Below, piece after piece: positions 14,750 through 22,959 of a stretch of 52,727 nucleotides of DNA (within the stretch, counting starts at the first letter, position 1; the number at the start of each line of letters is the position of its first letter). The DNA is taken from positions 1 through 52,727 of the forward strand of contig NZ_LT838842.1 in the NCBI RefSeq assembly GCF_900176655.1, written 5' to 3'. Below the pieces are notes generated by a model. It saw only the letters and a list, made by a program, of their open reading frames with translations. It ran no database searches and had not been told where the DNA came from. The position numbers were made by a program, and so were the translations under genes. This DNA comes from Collinsella vaginalis. GTDB taxonomy: Bacteria; Actinomycetota; Coriobacteriia; Coriobacteriales; Coriobacteriaceae.

Positions 14750-15331
14750 ATGCCCAAGCACCTGACCGAGGACACTCCCCTCCTCCGGACCCCTGACATG
14801 TACCAGATTGAGAACGATGCCCCCATCACCGAGTACGCGAACGAGACGCTCGATCTCATCGCCGATGCACGCACCAGCGGCATCCCCGACGGTGCCAACG
14901 CGTTCTGCAGCGTGGGCAAGGAGAAGCGCGGCACGGTGCAGATGCAGCTCTTCGCACGCATCAACCCTGCAACCGACATTTTTGAACAGGTCGGCTTTCG
15001 CAGCCACGGTTGCCTGGCCGCCATCGCCTGCGCCGCAGCCATTTCGCAGATGCTGCCGGGCAAGACACTTGAAGAGGCGCTCGCGATCACACGGGACGAG
15101 ATCGAAGCCGTCACCGGACCGATCCCCAAGGGCCGCGACTACACGCTGTATTTTGGGGTCGAGGCCATCAAAGCGCTGGTGGGCGACTACCTCATCCGCG
15201 AGAAGCAGCTCAAACTGGAAGCACTCGACCGAATCGTGCGCTGCGAACGCATGACGATGGAGTGCCTGCTCACTGAGAACTGCTCCCTGCGGGACAGCCG
15301 CGTTGATCTTGAGCTTGGCGAGGACTGGTAA
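14750..15331 (+). CDS. NifU/IscU-like iron-sulfur scaffold protein
   Basis: 193-residue protein resembling the IscU/NifU N-terminal scaffold that assembles Fe-S clusters on three cysteines. Seen: C53 (GANAFCSVG), C88 and C94 (SHGCLAAIACAAAIS), and the end motif GVEAIKALVGDYL. The usual third scaffold cysteine, which precedes that last motif as HCS, is replaced by YTLY; instead three cysteines (C165, C171, C178) sit in a C-terminal extension. It may therefore be a variant scaffold or delivery factor, possibly for the Fe-S-rich oxidoreductase operon. The start is the ATG at 14750 with GGAAAGGA upstream. Confidence 0.75.
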   Translation: MPKHLTEDTPLLRTPDMYQIENDAPITEYANETLDLIADARTSGIPDGANAFCSVGKEKRGTVQMQLFARINPATDIFEQVGFRSHGCLAAIACAAAISQMLPGKTLEEALAITRDEIEAVTGPIPKGRDYTLYFGVEAIKALVGDYLIREKQLKLEALDRIVRCERMTMECLLTENCSLRDSRVDLELGEDW

Positions 15332-15358
15332 GGAGTTTCTGAGCTGGTTGGAGGCTCT

Positions 15359-15457
15359 GACTGGCACATGGATCGGCGGCCATGGGCGGGATCTCTATCT
15401 CGTGGGAGATGGAGATCCCGATTTGCACAGGGTCTGGACCCATGGCCGGGACCAGTC
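15359..15457 (+). other. 99-nt three-tier hairpin, possible structured RNA or palindromic element
   Basis: Three nested complementary blocks: GACTGG 15359-15364 with 15452-15457; GGCCATGGG 15378-15386 with 15439-15447; and a 14-bp inner stem 15388-15401 with 15406-15419 around a GTGG tetraloop, with one U-G pair on the plus strand. It begins 27 bp after the NifU-like stop codon. There is no T-run after it, so a plain intrinsic terminator is unlikely. Confidence 0.6.
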
Positions 15458-15618
15458 GGCGGGCAATCCTTTCTCCTGCTTTCAGCGCGTCCAAAACCTA
15501 TGATGTTGTTTGGATAGATTATTATGTGAGAGAATATATAGAATATTGAATATTTTATCAGTGGGAAACTGGAGCGTCCCATGTTTACACCTCCAAACGA
15601 CTCCCCGTCCGCTCGGTC

Positions 15619-15810
15619 TAGTAGAAAATGTCAGATCTGAGTCATATGCAGAAGTAAAACCCCTTGGATCGTCTCAATCTAGGGCGGTCCTCGCGTCTCC
15701 CGGGGACCCTCACTCCCCCTTGTCAGCATATAAATGCCATTTATTGATTATTGTTAGATAATTTTGCGCCCCAGAAAGCCAGTTTGATGCAGATCTGACA
15801 TTTTCTACTA
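15619..15810. repeat. 21-bp perfect inverted repeats enclosing 150 bp
   Basis: The 21 bases at 15619-15639 (starting TAGTAGAAAATGTCAG) recur exactly in inverted form at 15790-15810. The enclosed 150 bp are AT-rich at one end and contain no gene. The layout fits a miniature inverted-repeat element, but I cannot see clear target-site duplications just outside the arms. Confidence 0.65.
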
Positions 15811-15852
15811 TGTCGTTATTCAAGCGCCCTAATGCACAGTTTAATTGTATTG

Positions 15853-15884
15853 TTTTATGCATTGTGACGTACTTTTATGCATTG
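15853..15884. repeat. Two TTTTATGCATTG direct repeats 20 bp apart
   Basis: TTTTATGCATTG occurs at 15853-15864 and 15873-15884. A start-to-start distance of 20 bp is about two helical turns, so two protein molecules could bind on the same face. The core ATGCAT is itself palindromic. No gene start lies nearby to explain it. Confidence 0.45.
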
Positions 15885-16084
15885 AGGTCTTCTGGGGAGG
15901 ACTGGGGTCCTTCCGCCATCATCAACGTCCTGGCGCGGGCCCGTTCACGCGCTCCTACGGACCGACGGCGTCCCCAATCATTCGTCTGCCACACCTGAGA
16001 GACCCGCCTCGCGCACGTACGCACTCGCAGCAGACTCACATTATCTTCCTAGCATGGGTCGGCAGATCGTCCACTCATGGCAAA

Positions 16085-16115
16085 GGGGTCGGGCGGCGTA
16101 GCGCCACCCGACCCC
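16085..16115 (-). terminator. Terminator after purB
   Basis: GGGGTCGGGCGGCG pairs with GCGCCACCCGACCCC almost perfectly around a tight loop; on the minus strand CCCC is followed by TTT. It lies 85 bp past the purB stop. The T-run is short, but the stem is very stable. Confidence 0.65.
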
Positions 16116-16199
16116 TCACCGTCTGTCACCTCAAACAAGTCGCGCTAGACAGCGGCCACGCGTCTAACGCGATGCTCCTTCAATAAAGAGATGCGCCGC

Positions 16200-17543
16200 T
16201 TAGAACGAGAGTCCCTCAAGCCGTTTGAACACCACGTCGACGCGGGTAAGGAAGTCCCACGGGTCGAAGATCTCATCGAGCTTCTCTGCGGGGACCGTGC
16301 AATCGGGATCAGCTTCCAAGCGCTCCCGCAGCCCCGGGCCCTCGACGGCGTTGTGCACGTCATCCCAAACCGCCATGGAGTTGCGCTGCACGATCTTATA
16401 GGCATCCTCGCGCGTGATGCCGGTGTCCACGAGCGCGAGCAGGACCTTGGAGGAGAAGATGAGCCCCCGCGTCTGGTCGAGGTTCGCCTTCATGCGCGCG
16501 GGGTAGAGGATCAAGCCATCCACCACACGGAGCATACACTGGAACATATGGTCGAGGGCGATGAAACTGTCCGCTTGGGCCACACGCTCGGCAGAGCTAT
16601 GCGAGATGTCGCGCTCATGCCACAGGGCGACATTGTCGAAGGCCACCTGCGCGTTGGCCTTGACCACGCGGGAGAGGCCGCAGACCTTCTCCATGGTAAT
16701 GGGGTTGCGCTTGTGCGGCATCGCCGAGCTGCCCTTCTGCCCCTTCTTGAACGGCTCCTCGGCCTCGAGCGTGTCGGTCTTCTGCAGGTTGCGGATCTCG
16801 GTGGCGATGCGCTCGAGGGTCGCGGCGCAGGTGGCGAGCACGCCGGCCAGATAGGCATGATGATCGCGACTGATGACCTGCGTGGAAAGCGGATCGTGGG
16901 CGAGTCCCAGGTGCTCGCAGACATACTCCTCAACAAAGGGGTCGATGGAGCTGTAGGTTCCAACAGCCCCAGAGATCGCCCCGAATGCGACATTCTTACG
17001 AGCGTCGGTTAGACGCTCCAGATCGCGATGCAGCTCCCAAGCCCAGCTCCCGAACTTCATACCGAAGGTCATGGGCTCAGCGTGGATACCGTGGGTGCGT
17101 CCCACGCAGAGGGTGTCGCGCTCCTCGAATGCACGGCGGAGGCAGATCTCGCCGAGGGCGCGGCAGTCGTCGATGATGAGGTCACAAGCCTGGGTGAGCT
17201 GGTAGCAGAGCGCGGTGTCACCCAGATCAGAGCTGGTCATGCCGTAGTGGACCCAGCGGCTCGGCTTCGGATCGCCCTCGGGGACCTCGGCATCGATATA
17301 GGAGCCCATATTGGTGAGGAAGGCGATGACATCGTGGTTGGTGACGGCCTCGATCTCGTCAACCTCAGCGCGGTTGAAGGCGGCGTGCGCGCGGATCCAG
17401 GCGGCCTCCTCACGGGTGATGCCGCTCTTACCAAGTTCAGCCTGGGCCTCGCAGGCGAGCACCTCGATCTCCTGCCAGACGGCGTACTTATTCTCAAGCG
17501 AGAAGATGTGGCCCATCTCCGGGCGGGTGTACCGATCGATCAT
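16200..17543 (-). CDS. purB: Adenylosuccinate lyase
   Basis: Cleaves SAICAR to AICAR and adenylosuccinate to AMP, releasing fumarate: one enzyme, two steps of purine synthesis. The 447-residue protein has the fumarase/aspartase-superfamily signature GSSAMPHKRNP near 270, the catalytic-region HYGMTSSDLGDTA near 90 and RTHGIHAEPMTFG near 140. Start chosen at the ATG at 17543 (MIDRYTRPEMGHIF) because AGGAGG lies seven bases upstream; the open frame continues nine codons further without a site. It stands alone, with the terminator at 16085-16115 after it. Confidence 0.97.
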   Translation of the reverse strand: MIDRYTRPEMGHIFSLENKYAVWQEIEVLACEAQAELGKSGITREEAAWIRAHAAFNRAEVDEIEAVTNHDVIAFLTNMGSYIDAEVPEGDPKPSRWVHYGMTSSDLGDTALCYQLTQACDLIIDDCRALGEICLRRAFEERDTLCVGRTHGIHAEPMTFGMKFGSWAWELHRDLERLTDARKNVAFGAISGAVGTYSSIDPFVEEYVCEHLGLAHDPLSTQVISRDHHAYLAGVLATCAATLERIATEIRNLQKTDTLEAEEPFKKGQKGSSAMPHKRNPITMEKVCGLSRVVKANAQVAFDNVALWHERDISHSSAERVAQADSFIALDHMFQCMLRVVDGLILYPARMKANLDQTRGLIFSSKVLLALVDTGITREDAYKIVQRNSMAVWDDVHNAVEGPGLRERLEADPDCTVPAEKLDEIFDPWDFLTRVDVVFKRLEGLSF

Positions 17544-17959
17544 GCAGATGCCTCCTGCGAGCGGCCGCAACGCGGCAGAGAATAGGGTCGTAGGTATTGT
17601 ACACGGGGCGTCGGTTGGGGGCGGATCTGGCGACCCCGGCTGCGGCGTGTTCGGGCGTGCTGGACCCGCCCGCGGGCATCAGGACCATGTACGTGGCCGG
17701 CTTCCACCTCGCTTCATCATCTGGCGACCACGGCGATCGCGAGGGAACGCTCGCACCTCAGATCAAGCGTGGAAAACGTCATCTTGAGGCGGTCCTAGAG
17801 GCGATCTGCATGAAGGTACGGTCTCAAGTATGTTTTCCAGCCCATATGCGCATGACACCAAGGCACACCAGCTCACGGCCAAAACCGGCCCGCGTGCTTG
17901 AACAGCGGCCATCTTGGCTATAAGCACAAGCGTACGCACCATGACAGGAAGAAACGCTC
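17544..17959. other. Divergent intergenic region purB / flavin reductase-like gene
   Basis: 416 bp with no credible gene. It should hold promoters for both divergent genes; I see no clear hexamers. It contains copy B of the 65-nt dispersed repeat at 17772-17836. Confidence 0.5.
17772..17836 (+). repeat. 65-nt dispersed non-coding repeat, copy B
   Basis: Partner of 4091-4155 (47 of 65 identical, ungapped, hand-counted). In this copy the flanks pair: GGAAAAC (17771-17777) with GTTTTCC (17832-17838), and CTTGAG (17783-17788) with CTCAAG (17823-17828), giving a long hairpin. Copy A keeps the AAAAC/GTTTT pairing but not the inner helix, so sequence is better conserved than the fold. Confidence 0.6.
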
Positions 17960-18493
17960 ATGAAGGAAACCGTCGACGTCACCGAGTACGCAGGCCTGAT
18001 CGCAAAGGCCCTGCCGAAGGGAATCCTGCTCAACACCAAGAATGAGAAATTCAACAGCATGGTCATCGGCTGGGGTGGACTCGGCACCACATGGAGTCGA
18101 CCGACGTTCACCGTACTCGTGCGTGAGAACCGTTACACGAAGGCGCCGCTCGACGCGACCGGCGAGTTCACCATCAGCGTGCCGCTCGAGAAGCCCATTC
18201 CCCTCATCACCAAGGTGTGTGGCGTGCAGTCAGGTCATGACGTCGATAAGGTCGAGGCGGCCCACCTCACCCTGGTGGAGCCCGAGGTCGTGAGCGTCCC
18301 CGCCATCAAGGAGTACCCGCTGACCCTGGAGTGCAAGGTCCTCTACGCCCAACCGCTCGACCTCTCGAAACTCCCCGACGATATCCGCGAGAAGATGTAT
18401 CCGCAGGATGTGGACGGGTCGTATCACGGGGCAAACCGCGATGCCCACACCGTCTACGTGGGTGAGATCGTCGCGTCGTACCTGATCAAGTAA
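17960..18493 (+). CDS. Flavin reductase-like (DIM6/NTAB) domain protein
   Basis: 177-residue FMN-binding split-barrel protein. The stretch FNSMVIGWGGLGTTWSRPTF and the following VLVRENRYT are typical of the flavin reductase-like family, which binds FMN and often reduces flavins with NAD(P)H. Length is normal for the small stand-alone form. It begins at an ATG with AGGAAG upstream and is followed after 17 bp by the disulfide oxidoreductase gene, so the two probably form a redox operon. The partner is broken by a stop codon (see next entry). Substrate unknown. Confidence 0.85.
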   Translation: MKETVDVTEYAGLIAKALPKGILLNTKNEKFNSMVIGWGGLGTTWSRPTFTVLVRENRYTKAPLDATGEFTISVPLEKPIPLITKVCGVQSGHDVDKVEAAHLTLVEPEVVSVPAIKEYPLTLECKVLYAQPLDLSKLPDDIREKMYPQDVDGSYHGANRDAHTVYVGEIVASYLIK

Positions 18494-18510
18494 CCGGGAG
18501 AGGAGCCACC

Positions 18511-20022
18511 ATGACCCAGGCACCGAATACGGGAACCACCACACTCGAGACCCAGACCGCGGAGGCCGCTGCCCACAACGCCGGCGCCGACGCGTCGTAC
18601 ACCGCCGCCAACAGCGTCTACGACGTCGTCGTCATCGGCGGCGGCCCGGCAGGCGAGAACGCCGCGCAATACGCCGTCCAGGGCACGGACATGTCCGCCG
18701 TGATCATTGAAGGCGAGCTCCTCGGAGGCGAGTGCTCGTACTACGCCTGCATGCCTTCCAAAGCGCTGCTGCGTTCTCTCGAGGTCGCCGCGAGCGCGCG
18801 CAACCTCCCTGGCCTCACCGGCGTCACCGTCGACCGCGATGCCCTGCTGGCCCGTCGCGATGCGTGGGTCAGCCATTACGATGGCGCCAGCCAGGTCCGC
18901 TGAGCGCACGGCGTCGACCTTGAGGTCGTACGCGGCTGGGGCACGTTGGTGGGTGAGCGCCGCGTTGCCGTCGACACCCCCGAGGGCAGGCGCGTCATCG
19001 AGGCGCGTCAGGCGGTCATCCTCGCCACGGGTTCGCGTCCGGTCATCCCCGGCCCGTACCGGGAGGCCGCACCCTGGGACTCACGTGATGTCACCGCTGT
19101 GACGAAGATCCCCGAGCGCCTGGTGATCGTCGGTGGCGGTGTGGTGTCCTGCGAATCCGCCATCTGGATGGCGGCTCTGGGCAGCGAGGTCACGATGCTC
19201 GTGCGTGCGCCGCGCCTGCTGGACAGGCTCGAGCCCTTCGCCTCCGAGATCGTCAGCGAATCCCTTCAGGAGCTCGGCGTGCGCGTCCTGACCGGAACAC
19301 AGGCGAAAGCCGTCTCGCGCTCAGACGTCGCCGAGGCGCCGGGGCTTGGCCGCCTTCATGATGGTGTGGTGCACGTGGAGCTCGACGGCGAGACGATCGA
19401 AGCCGACGAGCTCCTGGTCGCCACCGGTCGCAGGCCCCTGCTCGATACCGTCGGCCTTGATTCCGTTGGCCTGACGCCGGCTGACGTCACCGGCGGAAAG
19501 ATGCCGGACTGGCTCTACGCGGTGGGCGACGCCAGCGGTGCCGTGCCGTTGACCCACATGGGCAAGCACCAGGCGCGCGTTATCGGAGAGCGCATCGCAG
19601 ATATCGCCGCAGGGCGCGAGCCCGAGGCAGCCCCGCAAAACGTCCTCGTACCTCAGGTGATCTTCACCGATCCGCAGGTTGGCGCCGTGGGCCTGAACGA
19701 GGAGCAGGCGCGCGAGGCCGGTATCGATGTGGTGACCACCGAGGTTCCCTATACGGCGGCAGCCGGAGCCGCGCTGCTGCGTGACGGGGTGCGCGGCCGT
19801 GCGAAACTCGTCGTCGACCGGACCAGCCGGGCGATTGTAGGCGCCACCTTCGTTGGTCCCGAGGCCGGTGAGCTCATCCACGCCGCCACGATCGCCGTCA
19901 CGGGAGAGGTTCCCATCGAGCGGCTGCGCCATGCTGTGCCCTCCTACTCCACTGCCAGCGAGATCTGGCTGCGGCTGATCGAAGCGCTGCCGGCTGAGAT
20001 CCTGCGTCCGGGTCGCTCATAG
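18511..20022 (+). pseudogene. FAD/NAD-dependent disulfide oxidoreductase (Lpd/MerA-like), interrupted by in-frame TGA
   Basis: Two open segments in the same frame, 18511-18903 and 18904-20022, together about 503 codons. The first holds the FAD motif VVVIGGGPAGENAA and the redox-active pair in GGECSYYACMPSK (C-x4-C). The second holds the NAD motif VIVGGGVVSCESA, ATGRRP, the FAD-binding DWLYAVGDASG and a C-terminal dimerisation domain with VIFTDPQVGAVGL. The TGA at 18901-18903 sits between the domains in a stretch (SQVR stop AHGVDLEVVRG) where relatives often carry a Trp, so a TGG to TGA change is the simplest cause. A base error or stop read-through is possible. The flavin reductase-like gene is 17 bp upstream. 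Confidence 0.8.
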
Positions 20023-20214
20023 ACCGGGCGGAGAAGTTCGGGAGATGACTCTCCGCGGTGAGCTGCATCAGGGACGCACGTAGGACGGGGTTCTCGCCCG
20101 GGCCCTCCCGTGGAAATACGAGCGCTGGTCTGCAAGAGCCGGCGCTCGCTCCTTATCTGTTTTGACCGAAGAAGCGGCGCGGAATCGCTGCAACGCCGAT
20201 ACAGAAACAAAAAA

Positions 20215-20239
20215 GGCCAGAAGCGCGGGACCTCTGACC
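20215..20239 (-). terminator. Terminator after tRNA-Gly
   Basis: On the minus strand GGTCAGA pairs with TCTGGCC (one G-U) over an 11-nt loop and is followed at once by TTTTTTG. It lies 13 bp past the tRNA 3' end. Confidence 0.75.
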
Positions 20240-20252
20240 TGCATGTCATCAC

Positions 20253-20327
20253 TGGAGCGGGTGACGGGACTCGAACCCGCGCATATCAGCTTGGGAAGCT
20301 GATGCCTTACCACTTGGCGACACCCGC
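20253..20327 (-). tRNA. tRNA-Gly (CCC)
   Basis: 75-nt cloverleaf on the minus strand: acceptor GCGGGTG pairs with CACCCGC, D-arm GCC...GGC, anticodon stem TCAGC/GCTGA with loop TTCCCAA (anticodon CCC), T-arm containing GGTTCGAGTCC, and an encoded 3' CCA. Reads glycine codon GGG. Confidence 0.95.
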
Positions 20328-20661
20328 GTGTGCCTGCGCACTATAGATAGCGCGTACTTGAGTATAGCCTGCGCACGATGGCCCGACAAGAAGGAAATTG
20401 CCTGCCACATGACCGTCAGGCGCCGAACGGGGCATCCGTATAAGGGTGCACCAGGCTGAGAAACCAAACGCATGTATATGACCGAGAACGACGAGGTTAC
20501 CCCACTGCTGTGCCGTCGTATTTCCTGCAATACAAAGCGACATTTCCATAACTAATGTTCAATATATGTAACTTTGTCGGGGTTCTGCTCGCTTTATCGC
20601 AGGGCCAGGCGTTCGAAAGACGGTAGACAGGTATCAAGAACAGAACGGAAGGGGCGAAGGC

Positions 20662-21282
20662 ATGCAAGATGTCCTCACATATTTCTCGGCAAACGGCGCT
20701 GAGTTCTTGCGGCTGCTCCTCGAGCACATCGAGGTAAGCACCCTGGCCCTGGCCGTCGCGAGCGTCATCGCCGTTCCCTTGGGGATTCTATGCTCAAGCC
20801 ACCCGGTGATCGAGCGCATCTCGGTTGGCACCCCGAGCATCCTCCGTGTCATTCCGAGCCTCGCTATCCTGATCTTCCTCGTCCCCCTTCTCGGTACCGG
20901 CACCTTGCCCGCCCTGGTCGCCCTCTCTGTGCTCGCCATCCCTCCCACCCTTGTCAACACCTCCCTCGCCTTCCGCGAGCTCCCCGAGGATGTGCTCGAG
21001 GCGGCCCGCGGCATGGGCATGGGTCCCGCCAGACTGTTCTGGACCATCAAGATCCCTCTCGCCTTCCCTGCCGCCTTCGCGGGGTTCCGCACAGCGGCAA
21101 CCGAGGTGGTTGCCAGCGCGACCCTCGCCGCCTACATAGGAGGTGGCGGCCTCGGCGAGATCATCTTCACCGGCATGGGACTCATGCGCACCGATCTCCT
21201 CCTGGTTGGCGGCGTCTCCGTTGCCGTGCTCTCACCCGCCGTCAGTTCGGGGCTATCGCACTTGCAGGCTTCGGGACCGTAG
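20662..21282 (+). CDS. Osmoprotectant ABC transporter permease (OpuCB-like), C-terminus disrupted
   Basis: Membrane subunit of a glycine betaine/carnitine/choline-type importer. 206 residues with about five membrane segments and the permease coupling motif EAARGMGMGPARLFWTIKIP (near 115). Family resemblance holds to about residue 189 (LLLVGGVSVAVLS); after that the frame runs into the signal-peptide coding sequence of the next gene and ends after 17 unrelated residues. This fits a deletion that removed the permease end and the start of the binding-protein gene. Most of the transmembrane core is present, so function is uncertain. Ribosome site GGAAGGGGCGAAGG precedes the ATG. Confidence 0.85.
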   Translation: MQDVLTYFSANGAEFLRLLLEHIEVSTLALAVASVIAVPLGILCSSHPVIERISVGTPSILRVIPSLAILIFLVPLLGTGTLPALVALSVLAIPPTLVNTSLAFRELPEDVLEAARGMGMGPARLFWTIKIPLAFPAAFAGFRTAATEVVASATLAAYIGGGGLGEIIFTGMGLMRTDLLLVGGVSVAVLSPAVSSGLSHLQASGP

Positions 21283-22159
21283 CGGTCCCCTTGGGCCTCT
21301 CGGCCTGCTCGTCCTCTAGTCGAGCGGCGGCTCGGCCGGCGCCGGATCGCTCGGTACCGTCGTCGTCGGATCGAAGGACTTCACCGAAGGCGAGATCCTC
21401 TCCGAACTCTGCGCGCTCGCCCTGGAGCATGTCGGGTTCAGCGTCACCCGCACCTTCGACATCTCAAGCTCGGTGATCCACACGGCCATCACATCAGGCG
21501 ACATCGACCTGTACCCCGAGTACACCGGAACCGCCCTGATCAGCATCCTGAAAGACGCCGTCGAAACCGACCCGGAGAAGGCGTACGAGAGGGTCAAGGA
21601 GCAATATCTGGAGCAGTTCGACCTCGAGGTCCTCAACCGTGCCGAGGCCACGGACTCGCAGGGGCTCGTCATCGCCACCAGGGCGGCTAAGCAGTACGGG
21701 ATCTCCACCATCTCCGAGCTCCAGCAGCACGCCTCCGACCTCCGTTTTGCCTCCCAAGGAGAGTTCGACGAGCGCGAGGACGGCATGCCAGCCCTCGAGC
21801 AGACCTACGGGCCCTTCGCGTGGAAGTCGAGCCGCGTATACGACAACAGCCTGAAGTACGAGGTTCTGAAGAACGACGAAGCTGATGTTGCACCCGCCTA
21901 CACCACCGAGGGTCGCCTCACCGAGACCGACACCTACACCCTCCTCGAGGACGACAAGCACGTCTGGCCTCCCTACAACGTGATCCCCGTCGTGCGGGCA
22001 TCGGTGCTCAGCGAGCACCCCGAGATCTCAGCCGCCTTGAACGCCGTGCTCACCACCTCTGAGCTCACCAAGCTCAACACCGAGGTCGATATCGACAAGG
22101 AGGACTTCGAGGGCGTCGCCGCCACGTACTTCGATGACAACATCAAAGACCAGCTCTAA
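21231..22159 (+). pseudogene. Osmoprotectant-binding lipoprotein (OpuCC/OsmF-like), no start and frameshifted
   Basis: The signal region (LTRRQFGAIALAGFG, then LSACSSSS: a Tat motif and lipobox) is readable from 21231 in one frame but has no in-frame start codon, because it is fused to the end of the permease gene. After about 21312 the mature protein continues in another frame, preceded by a TAG at 21317-21319: GTVVVGSKDFTEGEI, then SGDIDLYPEYTGTAL, typical of OpuAC/ProX-like choline and betaine binders, to the natural end at 22159. A joining deletion plus a frameshift of -1 (or +2) explain the picture. Sequencing error could account for the frameshift but not for the missing start. Confidence 0.85.
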
Positions 22160-22182
22160 GACAGGAGCGGAAGGAACCGGCC

Positions 22183-22959
22183 ATGGTCACCGCCGTTGAA
22201 TTCAAAAACGTCTCGAAGCGCTTCGAGGGCATGCCCCATCCCGCGCTCAACCGTGTGAACCTCACGATCGAACGGGGCGAGCTCGTCTGTGTGCTCGGCA
22301 CCTCGGGCGGTGGCAAGTCCACCTTCATCAAGCTCATCAACCGACTCCATGATCCCGACGAGGGCGCGGTGCTCGTGGAGGGCCGCGATGTGCACGAGGT
22401 CGATCCGGTGGAGCTCAGGCGCGGTATCGGCTACGTGATCCAGCAGATCGGCCTCTTCCCGCACATGACGGTCAGGGACAACGTCGCGACGGTGCCGAAG
22501 ATCCTCAAGTGGGACCAAACCCGCATCGACGAGCGCGTCGACTACCTGCTTGGCCTTGTGGACCTCGATCCCGACGAGTTTCGCGACCGCTATCCCTCCC
22601 AGCTCTCCGGCGGCCAGCAGCAGCGCGTCGGCATCGCCCGCGCACTCGCCGCGAAGCCCGAGATCATGCTCTTCGATGAGCCCTTCGGGGCACTCGATGC
22701 CATCACGCGCGCAACGCTCCAAGACGAGCTGCTGCGCATCCACCGCGGATCGAACAAGACCTTCATCTTCGTGACCCATGACGTCGCGGAGGCATTCAAG
22801 CTTGGTACCAAGGTGCTCGTGCTCGACCAGGGCAAGGTGCAGCAGTACGATCGACCTGAGATCATCAGAACGCAGCCGGCAAACCCCTTTGTGCGGGAGC
22901 TCCCGGAAGCCGGGGGCTGGCTGACGCCGGGCATCACGGAGCCGGGGACGGTGGCCTGA
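22183..22959 (+). CDS. Osmoprotectant ABC transporter ATP-binding protein (OpuCA-like)
   Basis: 258-residue ATPase of the importer, and the only intact gene of the four. Walker A is GTSGGGKST (near 39-47), Q-loop IQQIGLFPHMT, signature LSGGQQQR, Walker B IMLFDEPFGALD, and switch His in VTHDV. It lacks the C-terminal CBS domains found in many OpuCA/ProV proteins, ending soon after the ATPase fold. GGAAGGA lies upstream of the ATG. Its stop overlaps the start of the next permease (TGATG). Confidence 0.93.
   Translation: MVTAVEFKNVSKRFEGMPHPALNRVNLTIERGELVCVLGTSGGGKSTFIKLINRLHDPDEGAVLVEGRDVHEVDPVELRRGIGYVIQQIGLFPHMTVRDNVATVPKILKWDQTRIDERVDYLLGLVDLDPDEFRDRYPSQLSGGQQQRVGIARALAAKPEIMLFDEPFGALDAITRATLQDELLRIHRGSNKTFIFVTHDVAEAFKLGTKVLVLDQGKVQQYDRPEIIRTQPANPFVRELPEAGGWLTPGITEPGTVA

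Larger units (their letters stand above)
15332..16199. other. 868-bp gene-free stretch rich in palindromes
   Basis: No credible gene. In order it holds a 99-nt three-tier hairpin (15359-15457), an AT-rich stretch (15500-15560), a 21-bp inverted repeat pair (15619-15639 and 15790-15810), a 12-bp direct repeat pair (15853-15884), and the purB terminator (16085-16115). Base composition drops sharply between about 15490 and 15890 compared with both sides, suggesting inserted DNA. Short open frames here lack ribosome sites and family resemblance. Confidence 0.6.
20023..20661. other. Intergenic stretch containing tRNA-Gly
   Basis: 639 bp between the disulfide oxidoreductase and the ABC transporter genes. 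Besides the tRNA and its terminator, 20033-20070 has a weak hairpin that might end the upstream transcript. 20340-20661 has no gene or clear promoter; the stretch around 20510-20590 is AT-richer and may hold the promoter of the transporter operon. Confidence 0.5.

Noticed and set aside
15187-15582. 131-codon minus-strand open frame over the end of the NifU-like gene and the hairpin
   Set aside because: Crosses a conserved gene and the palindrome, no ribosome site, no family resemblance.
15810-15998. 62-codon plus-strand frame after the inverted repeat
   Set aside because: Starts inside the repeat arm, low-complexity Arg/Ser-rich end, no ribosome site.
18901-18903. Selenocysteine codon
   Set aside because: The TGA lies at a likely Trp position away from the redox cysteines and I see no convincing SECIS-like hairpin just downstream.
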